Origin: Prosapia bicincta
Taxonomy: Eukaryota; Arthropoda; Insecta; Hemiptera; Cercopidae
DNA: 64,000 nt
Assembly (NCBI GenBank): GCA_036971475.1
Contig: JBAIZL010000216.1
Coordinates: forward strand, 147,501-211,500
Reading direction: 5' to 3'
In this document: positions 11,274-23,260 of the stretch, in pieces
Numbering within the stretch: position 1 is the first letter of the stretch
Layout of the letters: each line of letters begins with the position of its first letter
Translations under genes and position numbers: made by a program
The notes under the pieces: model-generated
What the model was told of the DNA's origin: nothing
Seen by the model: only the letters and a program-made list of their open reading frames with translations
The model's database searches: none

Positions 11274-12524
11274 CTAATAACGCGAAGAGTAAGATGAGTA
11301 ACTATGAGATGGCTGGGAGTAGTATTGGCCAGCCGGAGCATGTTGCGCAGGTGCATAGTGTCCTGCAGGATGCCTGTTGTGTTGCCTGTGCACAACGGCG
11401 TTGAATCCGTTCTTGTGGTCAGCCTTGTACTCGACAAACCTCTCAGACCCGTCGGCCTCTACAAGCTTGTAGTACCCCTGCACCGAGTCCCCATGGCGTT
11501 GCTCCTGTTGGCTCTTGATGTCTCCTGTGTGGGCGTCGTGCACGCTGTACTCGAACTTGTACTCTGGGTGAGGGTCGTACGGTTCCTCCTTGTAGGTCAC
11601 GTGTTCCCCGTAGCCGCCATATTGTGCTGTTACTGCCGATACTATCGCACACAGAGTTAGAATAACCTGTGGAGTAGAATGATACTTTTAATGTATATTC
11701 CTATAAAATCCCTAATGTAATTCTAACATTGCTACATTTTGAATTGCAAATAATCACGATTGTCTGGATTTTAGATATATTGACCTAATAAAAAGACCAA
11801 AAATATACTAAAAAGCTAAGATGTTTTCAGAATGAATATATACGTGAATTTAGAGATATTCAAACTTAAAACTTACAATAAATTTAAAGAACAAATTCAG
11901 ATAGATTCAAAATGTAATTAAGTTTGTAAATTACTTACCCGTGACGTATAATAAACCTGTCTTGGTAAGAGTGCAATAGTGGAAAACCTTGTGATTAGAA
12001 AATGGTGTTTGTTTTTTAAATACATGTTAACCTCAAGATGGTGATAATAAAGTTGTCGTGAAAAAGCTTCGTAAAATTGTTTCATATTTAAATTCCGTAT
12101 ATTCCATACACATATTTACATTCATTTTAATAAAAATACAATATCTACTAAAAAAAAATATATATAGCGTATCATAGCATATCAAGTATTATATTTCGTG
12201 TCATATTATATATATATATATGATGAATAGTTAATATCCGGAGTACATCCATTAATTTTCCATGAAAATAATCTCAGTTCTGACGTTTCACTAGAATGTC
12301 ATCTACCATTGACGAGGTGAACATTTGAAGTGCGAACTGTTGTTGTGCTCATCTCGTAACAGAACTGCGATTTTATGCACTGCAAAATAAACGGATGTAC
12401 TCCGGATAGTAACTATTCCTTATATTTTTCAATCCACGAAGGACAACGCAAGTTATTTGAGTCTAGTATGTGCGTACTTAGAATAGTCAAGTTGCTTATA
12501 ACTGTAACATACCTTTAGAGCCAT
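11274..12524 (-). CDS. CP2: RR-2 cuticular protein (two exons)
   Basis: Exons: 12513-12524 (ATGGCTCTAAAG) and 11274-11666, with an 846-nt phase-0 intron (GT at 12512-12511, AG at 11668-11667). The product is 134 aa: signal peptide [18 protein letters not shown], then QYGGYGEH. The RR-2 chitin_bind_4 domain spans about residues 38-103 ([20 protein letters not shown] ... [21 protein letters not shown]). The C-terminal tail is rich in Ala/Pro/Gln, then Ser/Tyr, ending SYSSYSSRY. The YKADHK in place of the usual YTADPH sets CP1-CP3 apart from CP4-CP6. It differs from CP3 by two residues (Thr8 against Ile; Ala against Val in QHAPAGQYY). A likely AATAAA lies at 11202-11207. Secreted and chitin-binding by family knowledge. 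Confidence 0.93.
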
Positions 12525-12550
12525 ATTAGCGTGTCGTTAGGCGCAATGAG

Positions 12551-12624
12551 ATTGATAACAACTAAGACATGTCGCAGTATTATATAGTCACAACAGTTCC
12601 AAAATTAAGCTGTGTTCCTTTCAC
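12551..12624 (-). promoter_or_regulatory. CP2 core promoter: GTGAAAGG, TATA, initiator
   Basis: Sense strand: GTGAAAGG at 12617-12624, TATATAA at 12580-12586 and initiator-like TATCAAT at 12551-12557, about 34 nt after the start of TATA. The predicted 5' UTR is about 30 nt. The block around it is nearly identical to that of CP3. Confidence 0.75.
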
Positions 12625-12759
12625 CCAACAAACCTGCCTGTATTTCTGGAATTACGTGTTCACATTCACTCACGCTAAAATACGAATTTCAGATCAGAGA
12701 GTGTAGTGAATGAATGTTGTGTAAAGTAAGTAGGCCCTGTGCTTTCTTTCGCGTCATTC

Positions 12760-13150
12760 GGTGACATACTTATACTTTTATAATCACATCCATAGATTGA
12801 ATGCAACTTATATATTGATGATGTAAGTAAAGTGTCTCTGTACACATTACATCTATGCACACATTACTTACCTAACGCATCAGAATGTGATGATATTAAT
12901 CCGCATTTCTCGATTAGCGTTTTGGTTGCACCAAGTAAGTCCTAACACTGACAAAGTAGCAATAATTTCTTTAAAATTAATATATTTAGTTCTATTTAGA
13001 CACAGATTGAACTATAATTACATTTAAGCCCTTTGACACTTCTATTTTTGAGGTTGGGAGAACGCCTACCTAGTGATATCTTAAAATATCCGTTATTCTC
13101 TATGATAGGCTTCATTATGTGTGATGTAGAAAACAAAAAAATATTCTTAT
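12760..13150. other. Gene-free spacer
   Basis: No gene or recognisable repeat. The open frame at 12675-12860 overlaps CP2 upstream DNA and has no motif. Confidence 0.4.
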
Positions 13151-13152
13151 TA

Positions 13153-13340
13153 TTAAATTCCTTCTATTAGTTCACACTCACCTGATATACATCTTGTACA
13201 AATTTGCAATCGTTAATAAAATACATTTTTATTCATTCATTCAAGTTCAAACACATTTTGTTTCGCCTAAAGTGGATGACAATTGATGTTAATAAAGTTT
13301 TTTTCAAATATTTATTCAATAATTATATTATAAAAATTTG
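13153..13340 (+). repeat. Family A left-end fragment, copy 6
   Basis: Begins CCTTCTATTAGTTCACACTC. The microsatellite position holds only CACCTGATATACATCTTG, with no TA array. It then continues CAATCGTTAATAAAATAC and TTGATGTTAATAAAG. It stops before the CAGCTG core and is followed directly by a tRNA-like sequence. Confidence 0.75.
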
Positions 13341-13417
13341 GGGGCTCTATCCGGATTCGAACTACGAATCTTCATGTTCAAAGACTAGCTTGTTTCGACA
13401 CTGCGCCAACTTTCTAA
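13340..13417 (-). ncRNA. tRNA-like sequence (tRNA relic or SINE head)
   Basis: On the minus strand, a box A-like TTGGCGCAGTGTCG is followed about 40 nt later by the box B-like AGTTCGAATCCGG, the spacing of a tRNA-type internal RNA polymerase III promoter. The acceptor ends (AGAAAGT and GAGCCCCC) do not pair well and no clean anticodon loop is apparent. A functional tRNA is therefore unlikely. A tRNA-derived SINE head or a decayed tRNA fits better. Confidence 0.4.
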
Positions 13418-14182
13418 TACCAAGAAATGTATGTTTTAAAGACATATATGATTTTTACCCCCATTTGGTTGTCGTCGAAACCTCCATTGTACAGCTTTAA
13501 ACTGTTGCCTAGGTTACCACAAAATATCATAAATAGTGCTGTATGGTTAAAAAAGAATGAAACGAATAAAATAAACAAACTGGAAATAAGCAAACAATGA
13601 TAAATATTTTCCTTCTTGACTTCAGTAGGAATCAACTTTTAAAATGTTTTCTATATTACTTGTTTTTTAATCATAACTTTTTATTATATTCTTAACGAGC
13701 TCAAAGTACAGGACAATAGTTTAGTAATATTATATTGCTCTTCTATACATTGAAGTAAAGGGCATATAAAAATAAATGATGAAAACTACAATTTTTGAAG
13801 GAATCTCTTCAAATACTTTAAAGCAGAATAGCGTCTTGCTGCGCGTATTTACGAAAAAACCATTAAAACTGCTTTGAAATTGAAGTCACCGTTTCAAACA
13901 AGGATTAAAAACAGTGATCGTCTAAAATGTGACATCGATATTTTTACCGTAACTACTTGTCTTGCTTGCACTGGGAATTTTACCTCCTCGACGTTGGCTC
14001 CCTTTTGCTGTCCACATCACGTATCTTTTTATTTGCTTTCTACGTCATATATTCTTACACAAATCCATCCACGTATCCAGGAACTGAACGGAAAGACATG
14101 CCTTAAGGATTCCGTTAGAGAGTGCGTCTAATTCAGTCACGCGATATACACACGTCAAGCCATGATCTCGTCAATATATTCT

Positions 14183-15348
14183 GCCGGGTCGCTTTAAGCT
14201 ACAACACTTAGTGGCGCCTTGGCAGAACCCACCCTTCACGCAAGATCTCCTTTAGTTGTGCTATAGTTTGGCTGAATACGCATTACTCTGCCGGGTCGCT
14301 TTAAGCTACAACACGTAGTGGCGCCTAGAAAGAACCCACCCTTCACGCAACATCTCCTTTAGTTATGCTATAGTTTAGATGAATACGCATTACTCTGACG
14401 GGTCGATTTAAGCTACAACACTTAGTGGCGGCTAGGAAGAACCCACCCTTCACGCAAGATCTCCTTTAGTTATGCTATAGTTTAGATGAATACGCATTAC
14501 TCTGCCGGGTCGCTTTAAGCTACAACACGTAGTGGCGCCTAGAAAGAACCCACACTTCACGCAAGATCTCCTTTAGTTGTGCTATAGTTTGGCTGAATAC
14601 GCATTACTCTGCCGGGTCGCTTTAAGCTACAACACGTAGTGGCGCCTAGAAAGAACCCACCCTTCACGCAAGACTTCCTTTAGTTAAGCTATAGTTTAGC
14701 TGAATACGCATTACTCTGCCGGGTCGCTTTAAGCTACAACACGTAGTGGCGCCTAGGAAGAACCCACCCTTCACGCAAGATCTCTTTAGTTAAGCTATAG
14801 TTTAGCTGAATACGCATTACTCTGCCGGGTCGCTTTAAGCTACAACACGTAGGGGCGCCTAGGAAGAACCCACCCTTCACGCAAGATCTCTTTAGTTAAG
14901 CTATAGTTTAGCTGAATACGCATTACTCTGCCGGGTCGCTTTAAGCTACAACACTTAGTGGCGCTAGGAAGAACCCACCCTTCACGCAAGATCTCTTTAG
15001 TTAAGCTATAGTTTAGCTGAATACGCATTACTCTGCCGGGTCGCTTTAAGCTACAACACGTAGTGGCGCCTAGGAAGAACCCACCCTTCACTCAAGATCT
15101 CTTTAGTTAAGCTATAGTTTAGCTGAATACGCATTACTCTGCGGGGTCGCTTTAAGCTACAACACGTAGTGGCGCCTAGGAAAAACCCACCCTTCACGCA
15201 AGATCTCCTTTAGTTATGCTATAGTTTAGCTGAATACGCATTACTCTGCCGGGTCGCTTTAAGCTACAACACTTAGTGGCGCTAGGAAGAACCCACCCTT
15301 CACGCAAGATCTCCTTTAGTTATGCTATAGTTTAGCTGAATACGCATT
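14183..15348. repeat. 107-bp tandem array, 11 units
   Basis: Units start at 14183, 14290, 14397, 14504, 14611, 14718, 14824, 14930, 15035, 15141 and 15248 (periods 105-107). Each contains GGGTCGCTTTAAGCTACAAC, AACCCACCCTTCACGCAAGA and CTATAGTTTAGCTGAATACG. Units are very similar, with 1-2 nt indels in the later ones. It is a minisatellite between CP2 and CP3. The open frame 14840-15091 is a by-product. Confidence 0.97.
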
Positions 15349-15349
15349 A

Positions 15350-18110
15350 TTATTTATTACGTTTCGTACAGCGGTTAAATTATTGTAATGAATATTGGGT
15401 AGCGTTTTTCTTGTTAGTAGATATATTATTTAATATAACAGTTGAACGATATACTGGACAAACAAGAATAATTATAAACATTATTGCTTCAATGCTTCTC
15501 GTCAATTTAATATTATTAACATTATCTAAAGCCTCTTTAGTAGTCAACAGTTTATAAGAGTGTTGATTCTACTGTTATCACTAAATAGCTCTTACAGTAA
15601 TTTCAACATATTAATACAATGAAACACTCTGAACTATACTCGTTTATCCAGTGTGCATTCAGTAACATATTAACTATGTTATAAATACTAATGAAGCACA
15701 AGATTGTTGTTTTGTTTTGTGTTCTAATTATTGGAAGATTATGCATCCTTTTAAGTAAATAAACAGATCATTCGGTCCCACCAGCGTTTTATAAGTGTTA
15801 CTTTTATGGTACAAATTATTGAAAAACAAAATATAGAGGCTTAGAACACAATAGGCGATTGAATTAAATAGCCTACTAAATTACATTTCTTATATATTGC
15901 TCATCTGTTTCATATTTTATTTGGTTTAATATATACCAATTGGTAAATGAAAATATGCAATAAAATAAAATTAATTCATTAGAGAAATTATGTTTGTGAG
16001 TTACTGTTTTGTAATAGAAGATTTGTTTCATGGATTTGTGATTCTTAGCGCACATGACACGTAAGCGTTCCCTTGGGAGCTATTCCGTTTCTTGATGTTT
16101 TTCTAAAGACGACGCATCTCAATAAGATGCGTTGTCAAAGAGAGTGAAACAACACAGAACTAGCGTAAATTTTTATTTTGATTCTTCATTTTAATGGGTT
16201 TATTCTCGCCCAATGTTTCTTGAAGTACTAATATATCCTTCGGCACGCTGCCCAGTCCTTATACTGTACAAGGTCTATATTAAATTTGTTTCATGTTTTC
16301 GCTAAAGACTGTATTATTTATTAAATCAAATTGGTAGAAATACTTCTTAATATGTTTTCTGACTCCAGTGCTTTATTTAGCATCGAATATTTCAACCTGG
16401 CTCAAGATAACTGTTATGCTGTGTGAATAAATTTAGTTACTAAAAGTTGAATCTATATGTTTATAACGACTGGTGTTTAAAGGATAGGTAACGCCCCCAG
16501 AAACCTTATTGGTCGTTACGTGCCTAACATGTTTCAATTAAAAATACTGAATTCACTTTTGTGGTAAGGATTATTTACACTTTTTTTGGTTAATTCATGA
16601 GAAGAGTTTTATAATCGCTTTAGTGAAAGAACTTGCATGCCCTGTAACCTCCCTCACAGCACCTAACCTATACAATTCCTTCACGTGTATCTCCTTCTTT
16701 GAAACTTAGCAAAATTACTACTGAAAATCTTATATATAAATATATTTATATGTGTGTGTGTGTGTGTGTGTCTGTGCGTGTGTTTCAAAATGCATTCCGT
16801 GACTAAACTAAAAGGTAATTTTTCCGTTTAAATTTTTAAACGTGTATTGTTAGTGCTGACCGTCCGCCACTTTGTCAAGATGTAGAAAATATTTTCGGAA
16901 TTAGATACATCGGCCTCTATTAAATGCTACTAACCACACATGACATGCCCGAAGGTAAACGTTGGTAGCAACCTAGGCATGGGCAGAACAAGTAGGCACG
17001 GAATCCGCTAGAGGTGACAAAGATTTTAGCCATGAATTTACCCTTGCTTTGTGGACATCGATCATAACTGGCCAAAACTGAAATCTTGTTGAAGAGGCTC
17101 TGTTATGAAATTGTGAAAACCCCGAAGCGGAAACTCAAAAGGACCTGAATTCTTCCTCATTCTAAAACGGAAAGACGTTATCATTTTATAACTGCACCCT
17201 GGCACCATTTTGGTTATACAAGAAAGCCAAAGTAGATAGGTTTTACTGAAAAAACATTGTACCTGCCGTTTTGGCAATGACTTTTAGACATTTTGCATGC
17301 TAACTTGGTTAGTTTTAAAATTTTGTTGTAATTGTGTATTTTAAAATGTTTGTGATTTATTTAACTTTTAATATTTTGTAAAAATAATCTTGTAAGCAAT
17401 GCAACCTATATTCTATTGTAGGCAATGTTATACTTAATATTTACATCACTTTGGCATCGTGTTTCGTTATAAACTTTTATCATTATAAATTTCTTCTAAA
17501 TTTTTTTAAAAACATTCCTTACGGAAAATTATATTACAGGAAGGAAAATAATGATACTATATCAAAGTAAGGAACAAAGTCTAGACATACCCCTGCTTGA
17601 GCGCAAGCACAAACACACACTATTAAATATTTCTTTTACGTTTTTATAACATTTTTGCTTCAAATGTTGGTAATAACATTCTTTATAATATTTCCCAACT
17701 CAGAGTTTCAGTATGGCTATGCATATTCCTTGTTATATAAATTGAATTTAATTATAAATAAATTTATCGTTTTACTTATGTTGTAAAGATAAAGATAATA
17801 GAGAAGCTTGTTACACGAGTAGCGCTGCCTATTCGGCCTCTTGAGAGCAGACGTTTGTGAAACTCATGAGATAAAGTAGTAGACTTTATGTGTTCTGGCA
17901 ATACCATTGTTAGAACGATTTGTGTATGGCAGTGTACGTAATATAGTGTTTACATGTTAGAAAACGTTGTAAGAGATTGTTCGGATCGGAGATACTCTAC
18001 GGGGTAAATAGAGTTATAAGGTAATATAGAAAAGTCCTTGATCATCATACTAAACTTTAAAATTATATTATTCACAAACGGACGATTACGAACATACACA
18101 ATAGCTCATG
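15350..18110. other. Gene-free stretch between the 107-bp array and CP3
   Basis: No gene recognised. It contains a (GT)n tract at about 16751-16771 and a moderately GC-rich patch at 16860-17280, whose minus-strand frame (17062-17277) has no motif I know. Otherwise AT-rich and featureless. Confidence 0.45.
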
Positions 18111-18264
18111 TGCACGCACACACGCACACACACGTATAACTTTCAGATTGGTTCATTAGGATAAAACAAGAAAATAATATTGTGTTTACACTTTTATTAA
18201 CATTATATAAAACAAAATAATATCATATCTGTACAAACTATGAAGAGAAGAGTAATGGTAGTAT

Positions 18265-19939
18265 CTAATAACGCGAAGAGTAAGATGAGTAACTGTGAGA
18301 TGGTTGGGAGTAGTATTGGCCAACCGGAGCATGTTGCGCAGGTGCATAGTGTCCTGCAGGATGCCTGTTGTGTTGCCTGTGCACAACGGCGTTGAATCCG
18401 TTCTTGTGGTCAGCCTTGTACTCGACAAACCTCTCGGAGCCGTCGGCCTCTACAAGCTTGTAGTACCCCTGCACCGAGTCCCCATGACGTTGCTCCTGCT
18501 GGCTCTTGATGTCTCCTGTGTGGGCGTCGTGCACGCTGTACTCGAACTTGTACTCTGGGTGAGGGTCGTAGGGTTCCTCCTTGTAGGTCACGTGTTCCCC
18601 GTAGCCGCCATATTGTGCTGTTACTGCCGATACTATCGCACACAGAATTAGAATAACCTGTGAATTGAAAAGATAGTTTTTAATTCCCACAAACAACCCA
18701 TGAATATGACAATGAATATAAACTTGTTAGAATAACGCTAAAAAGTATTAAAAATCTAAAAAAGTTTTAAGATGTACAAACATAAAATTGATAATAAATA
18801 ATAAAGAACAAATATAAATAAAATTAAAACATAATGTAGTTTGCTGATTATTTCCCCCCGTCGTAGAATAGATCTAGATTGGTAAATTAATCAACAGCGT
18901 AATAGAGAGAACTTTTGTGTAGCAGAATACCAAATGCAGTTTTGTTGTAATTTATATGTTAACCTGTAGACGCTGATACTAAAAAAAAGTCATATAAAAA
19001 GTCCTCATAAAATTATTTTATATTAAAATTCAGTTTCATGAAAATCTTTATATTCCATGGATTGATTAACATTCATTATATTAAAATATAATATTTACAA
19101 ATTAATATATCTCGTAGGTTTTTATTATTTTTATAACAGAATGGTTTTATAACAGTATGGTTTTATAACAGTATGGTTTTATAACAGAATGGTTTTATAA
19201 CAGCTTGGTTTTATAACAGTATGGTTTTATAACAGTATGGTTTATATAACAGTATGGTTTTATAACAGTATGGTTTTATAACAGAATGGTTTTATAGCAG
19301 TATGGTTTTATAACAGTATGGTTTTATAACAGTATGGTTTTATAACAGAATGGTTTTATAACAGTATGGTTTTATAACAGTATGGTTTTATAACAGTATG
19401 GTTTTATAACAGTATGGTTTTATAACAGTATGGTTTTATAACAGTATGGTTTTATAACAGTATGGTTTTATAACAGCATGGTTTTATAACAGTATGGTTT
19501 TATAACATTATGGTTTTATAACAGTATGGTTTTATAACAGAATGGTTTTATAACAGTATGGTTTTATAACAGTATGGTTTTATAACAGTATGGTTTTATA
19601 ACAGTATGGTTTTATAACAGAATGGTTTTATAACAGTATGGTTTTATAACAGTATGGTTTTATAACAGTATGGTTTTATAACAGAATGGTTTTATAACAG
19701 TATGGTTTTATAACAGTATGGTTTTATAACAGTATGGTTTTATAACAGTATGGTTTTATAACAGTATGGTTTTATAACAGTATGGTTTTATAACAGTATG
19801 GTTTTATAACAGTATGGTTTTATAACAGTATGGTTTTATAACAGTATTATATTTACATTGAGTTTCTTTTTGACAAAGGTTATTTGAGTCAAGTGCAATA
19901 GTCAAGTTTCTTATAACTGTAACATACCTTTAGAGCCAT
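18265..19939 (-). CDS. CP3: RR-2 cuticular protein (two exons)
   Basis: Exons: 19928-19939 (ATGGCTCTAAAG) and 18265-18657, with a 1,270-nt phase-0 intron (AG at 18659-18658). The product is 134 aa: signal peptide [18 protein letters not shown] and an RR-2 domain identical to that of CP2. The tail ends SYSSYSSRY, with QHAPVGQYY instead of QHAPAGQYY. An apparent longer frame reads through the acceptor to 18696, but the CAG|GTTATT junction and the identical exon 1 upstream show that extension is intron. A likely AATAAA lies at 18193-18198. The intron contains a 16-bp tandem array (19136-19848) that places a TATAAAA word on the sense strand in nearly every unit. Confidence 0.93.
19136..19848. repeat. 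16-bp tandem array in the CP3 intron, about 44 units
   Basis: Unit ATGGTTTTATAACAGT on the plus strand, repeated about 44 times with scattered single-base variants (CAGA, CAGC, CATT at the end; one GGTTTATATAAC). On the transcribed strand the unit reads ACTGTTATAAAACCAT. It is absent from the paralogous CP2 intron. Confidence 0.98.
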
Positions 19940-19965
19940 ATTAGCGTGTCGTTAGGCGCAATGAG

Positions 19966-20039
19966 ATTGATAACAACTAAGACATGTCGCAGTATTATAT
20001 AGTCACAACAGTTCCAAAATTAAGCTGTGTTCCTTTCAC
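19966..20039 (-). promoter_or_regulatory. CP3 core promoter: GTGAAAGG, TATA, initiator
   Basis: Sense strand: GTGAAAGG at 20032-20039, TATATAA at 19995-20001 and TATCAAT at 19966-19972. Same spacing as CP2. Confidence 0.75.
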
Positions 20040-20189
20040 CCAACAAACCTGCCTGTATTTCTGGAATTACGTGTTCACAGTTACTTTTGCAGAAATACAA
20101 ATTTCAAGTTCGGAGAGAGTAGTGAATGAATGTTGTGTAAAGTAAGCAGGTCTATGTGGCTGGCTCTGTGCTTTCATGGCGATAATTTT

Positions 20190-21110
20190 TTTTTTTCAAG
20201 TTACCGCTCGTAAAAAAACCTTTTCGACTCCAATAGAGATTTGGTCTTCTTCAAGTACGCGGCGTCTTCACGTTATGCTATGATCTTGTCATTTAATACC
20301 GCAAACATATAAGTTAGTGTAAGTATTACTGCAGTAGAACGTCTATAGGAAAATAAATTGGAGTTCTTTGGTAACGGTTTTATTAAATGTATATATATAT
20401 ATATATATATATGTGTGTATATAAACATACATATGTTTATGATATTTTAAAGCGTAAAATATCTACATTCATGCAAATATATACATGCATTTGTTTGGAT
20501 GCATATATTATTTAAAACCCTGCAAAATATATGTTTGCGTATATGTAGAAACATTGAAACTATGTAAAGTAGGTATACACATTCGGGTTTATTCAATTTT
20601 ATATTCCATCATTAGTTTTTATAATGCTTGATAACATTTAACTATTTAGAAGTATACAACTGATATGGTTTTAGTCTACTAACTTTATCGCCCCACTTAT
20701 GTTGACCGTCAAAGTACAGGACGAGCACAACACTTGGGCAGGGGCCTAATTATTATGGATAATTGATATTGCGAAAGCGCTGGAGATGTGCGTTCTCAGG
20801 AAGTGTCAGTAGAGATTGATGGCGCAGGAAGAACTTGATATTACCCCCCAATACTTTCTAAGGCATGGATACAACGATTATCGCTTACATAATCTGTAAC
20901 TACTTCAAATTCTCTGACGTGTATTTAATAAGAAACAGGTAGTTTTGGGTAGAACAAGTGTTTTAACTACCACTCCACCAATAGCAGTGGAGCTTTCTTT
21001 CCACCCACGCAACGTCTTGTGGTAATTGCATGTTTATTTCATAAATCCACTTAAGACATATACAACTAAATACACTAATATTATTATACCATATGAACTA
21101 ACTTCATTGC
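20190..21110. other. Gene-free stretch upstream of CP3
   Basis: No gene recognised. It holds a (TA)n tract at about 20393-20411 and ATGTTTGYATATATAC-type AT-rich sequence. A less AT-rich patch at 20690-20990 has no open frame or motif that I recognise. Confidence 0.45.
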
Positions 21111-21200
21111 ATAATACATAAATTGCTGCGCCCGCGCTCACGCGGGTATGCGTAAGTGAGCGCTTGTGTGTGTGGTTGGGGGGAGGGGTGAGCGCGCGAG

Positions 21201-21266
<66 letters not shown>

Positions 21267-21308
21267 TGGGTGTGTGTGTATATGTGTGAGGGTGTATGTG
21301 TGTGAGAG

Positions 21309-21349
<41 letters not shown>

Positions 21350-21372
21350 TAGAGAAAGAGAGAGAGAGTGTG
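21201..21372. repeat. Interrupted (GT)n/(GA)n microsatellite
   Basis: Long (GT)n from 21203, with GAATGTGGG and GAGGGTGTATG interruptions, ending in AGAGAAAGAGAGAGAGAG. Its Val-Cys and Thr-His translations are spurious. Confidence 0.97.
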
Positions 21373-21736
21373 TGTGTGGACCTGCAGTGCCTAAACAGAT
21401 ATTCTGATGAAATAATTTGAAATCACATTTAATATTTCTGCAAAACAAGACAAATTGTATAATGGAAATACATTTGTATGCAAATATAAACATTACATAA
21501 TCATTTATTCATATATGAAAATTATAGGATAACGCTCTTGTAACATTATGTACAGGAGAAAGTAAATAAATTCCCGTTTGTGTCACACCACAGTGTGGCT
21601 AAACCTGTTTAAAAACTGTAATATAGCTATTCTATTAAAAATTTGCCTCGTGAGAAGTATCCTTCCATTATTAATTCAAAACGCAAGTAATATTTGAGCG
21701 GGTTTCTGAGTTAAGGTGATAATACTTGACTGCATT

Positions 21737-21934
21737 CAAACTCACGGTTTTTCACTTTATTTACATACGCGTTGCAATGAGTTGTCATCATCACAATCGT
21801 TGGCACTACATGGCCATCACAACTGCAAATAAAATCGTATTATTATATAGTTACAGTTTGTGTATTTGTCTCACTGACGATGACATTAGTCATGAAACGC
21901 GTATGAGAACAAAGTGCTTATAAACGTGAGTTTG
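21737..21934. repeat. Inverted-repeat element
   Basis: Arms at about 21737-21798 and 21868-21934 share AAACTCACG, CATACGCGTT and GTCATCRTC-type blocks in inverted orientation. The inner edge reads GACGATGACATTAGTCATGAAACGCG, shown in part. It resembles the other hairpin elements here. Confidence 0.6.
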
Positions 21935-21997
21935 TGTGTAGATATTCTTTAATTAACTATCCATAAAGTAAATATTAAAATAGTTAGTATTGTGGCC

Positions 21998-22130
21998 ACT
22001 GATGATGGCGACATCGTCGTCGAAACTATTCTCCATGTATTAATAAAAGAGTGTGTAGGGAAATTTTGTGTGTACTATTTTAATATTTACCGTTACGAAT
22101 TGTTCTCACTAGCATAGCTCTAAGTGGCTT
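21998..22130 (+). repeat. Dispersed CGTCGTCGAAACTA repeat, copy 1
   Basis: Shares GACATCGTCGTCGAAACTA, TATTAATAAAAGAGTGTGTAG and ATTTACCGTTACGAATTGTTCTCAC (shown in part) with 25965-26090 and 52340-52450. The TCGTCGAAACTA core resembles the ends of Penelope-like elements. Confidence 0.65.
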
Positions 22131-23180
22131 AATATTTATAAAGAGTAAATCCAGGTTCGAGTACAGATTTGTTCACTTAAAACGTATAAAATAATAATTT
22201 AGTTGTTTTAGGTTTACTGTGAATGTGCTTTATTTAAGCCACAATCTAGAGCACAGCCAAGTGGTTGCTGGATGAGGATCTCTTAAGATAACCTCTTCAC
22301 ATGCTAATACAATACAACAATGCTTTCGCCTGTTTCTGCACATAAAAAACTCGTTTTCACAAACGTGTAGAAAAGTCGTAAAACTTGCATGACGGCCAGA
22401 GCTGTCGGAAGTGGGTGAAGTTTTCATCCCACTTGTTATGACCAGCACTCGTTCTGTTGCACAATAAACCTACTTCGATAAATCGATTTAAAGACACTAG
22501 AATAATAAACAAGTATCTAACGGAAAATGGTTATTTTTAGAATAATAAAAGGGAATATTGCGAGTGTATTTAATATGTCTCAACAAATGTGAAGTAACAT
22601 AAAACAAGACGTTTAACTTTAAAAATATGGGTGAAGTGAACCCAAAGGTAAATCAACACCCTCCGGACAGTCTGAAATAGAAAGGACCACAACACGGATT
22701 ATAGAGAATTAAAATAATGTTATTAGTAATAATAATAATAATGACACAGACATCGTGTTAATTTCATCTGTTAAATAGATGAGCTATGGTCATGGATTTT
22801 AACAAAGTTCCAGGTATATAAACTGGTCAAATTATAAATAAATTATTAAAATAGATTTTTAATGGAATAAAGTGTAACTCTACTACAATAACGCAATAAA
22901 ATCGACAGGGGTTTGTAATAAATAACGCTAACTTAAAACTAAGTGGGTTTTTTATTCAACTACTTCGACGAGTACATTAAACGAACTGGTTGCATTTTGT
23001 TACGTTTAAATAAAGCATAAAACTGCTTCAGTGAATTATTACAAGTTATAATTATATTTAAAAAAAAGATTGTAATAAAGTTAATTGTATAAATCGATTT
23101 TCTTGTCTATATCCAATTTTATTTTTCACCGTTTGGTTGATTTGGAATTGTTAACTTTGAATAAATATTAGTTTTAACAT
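22130..23180. other. Gene-free AT-rich stretch
   Basis: No gene recognised. The minus frame 22230-22448 has no motif. There is a short (AAT)n near 22725-22741. Confidence 0.45.
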
Positions 23181-23260
23181 GTGTTAATTCTCTTCCCTAC
23201 CTATAACTTCTATGTTGAGGGTTTGGATTTCTATCAGCCTCTTCTTGCCCGTTGTAGCTT

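Larger units (their letters stand above)
11145..12755. repeat. Duplicated segment carrying CP2 (copy a)
   Basis: Pairs with 18136-20180. The 3' flank and exon 2 (11145-11666) and the promoter plus exon 1 (about 12490-12665) match the other copy almost base for base. The intron between them barely aligns. Both copies abut a CA-rich microsatellite on their left side. Confidence 0.85.
18136..20180. repeat. Duplicated segment carrying CP3 (copy b)
   Basis: Partner of 11145-12755, with exons offset by 6,991 bp. The promoter/exon-1 block (about 19905-20065) has about one mismatch to CP2 over roughly 170 nt. The intron is replaced over much of its length by a 16-bp array. Confidence 0.85.
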
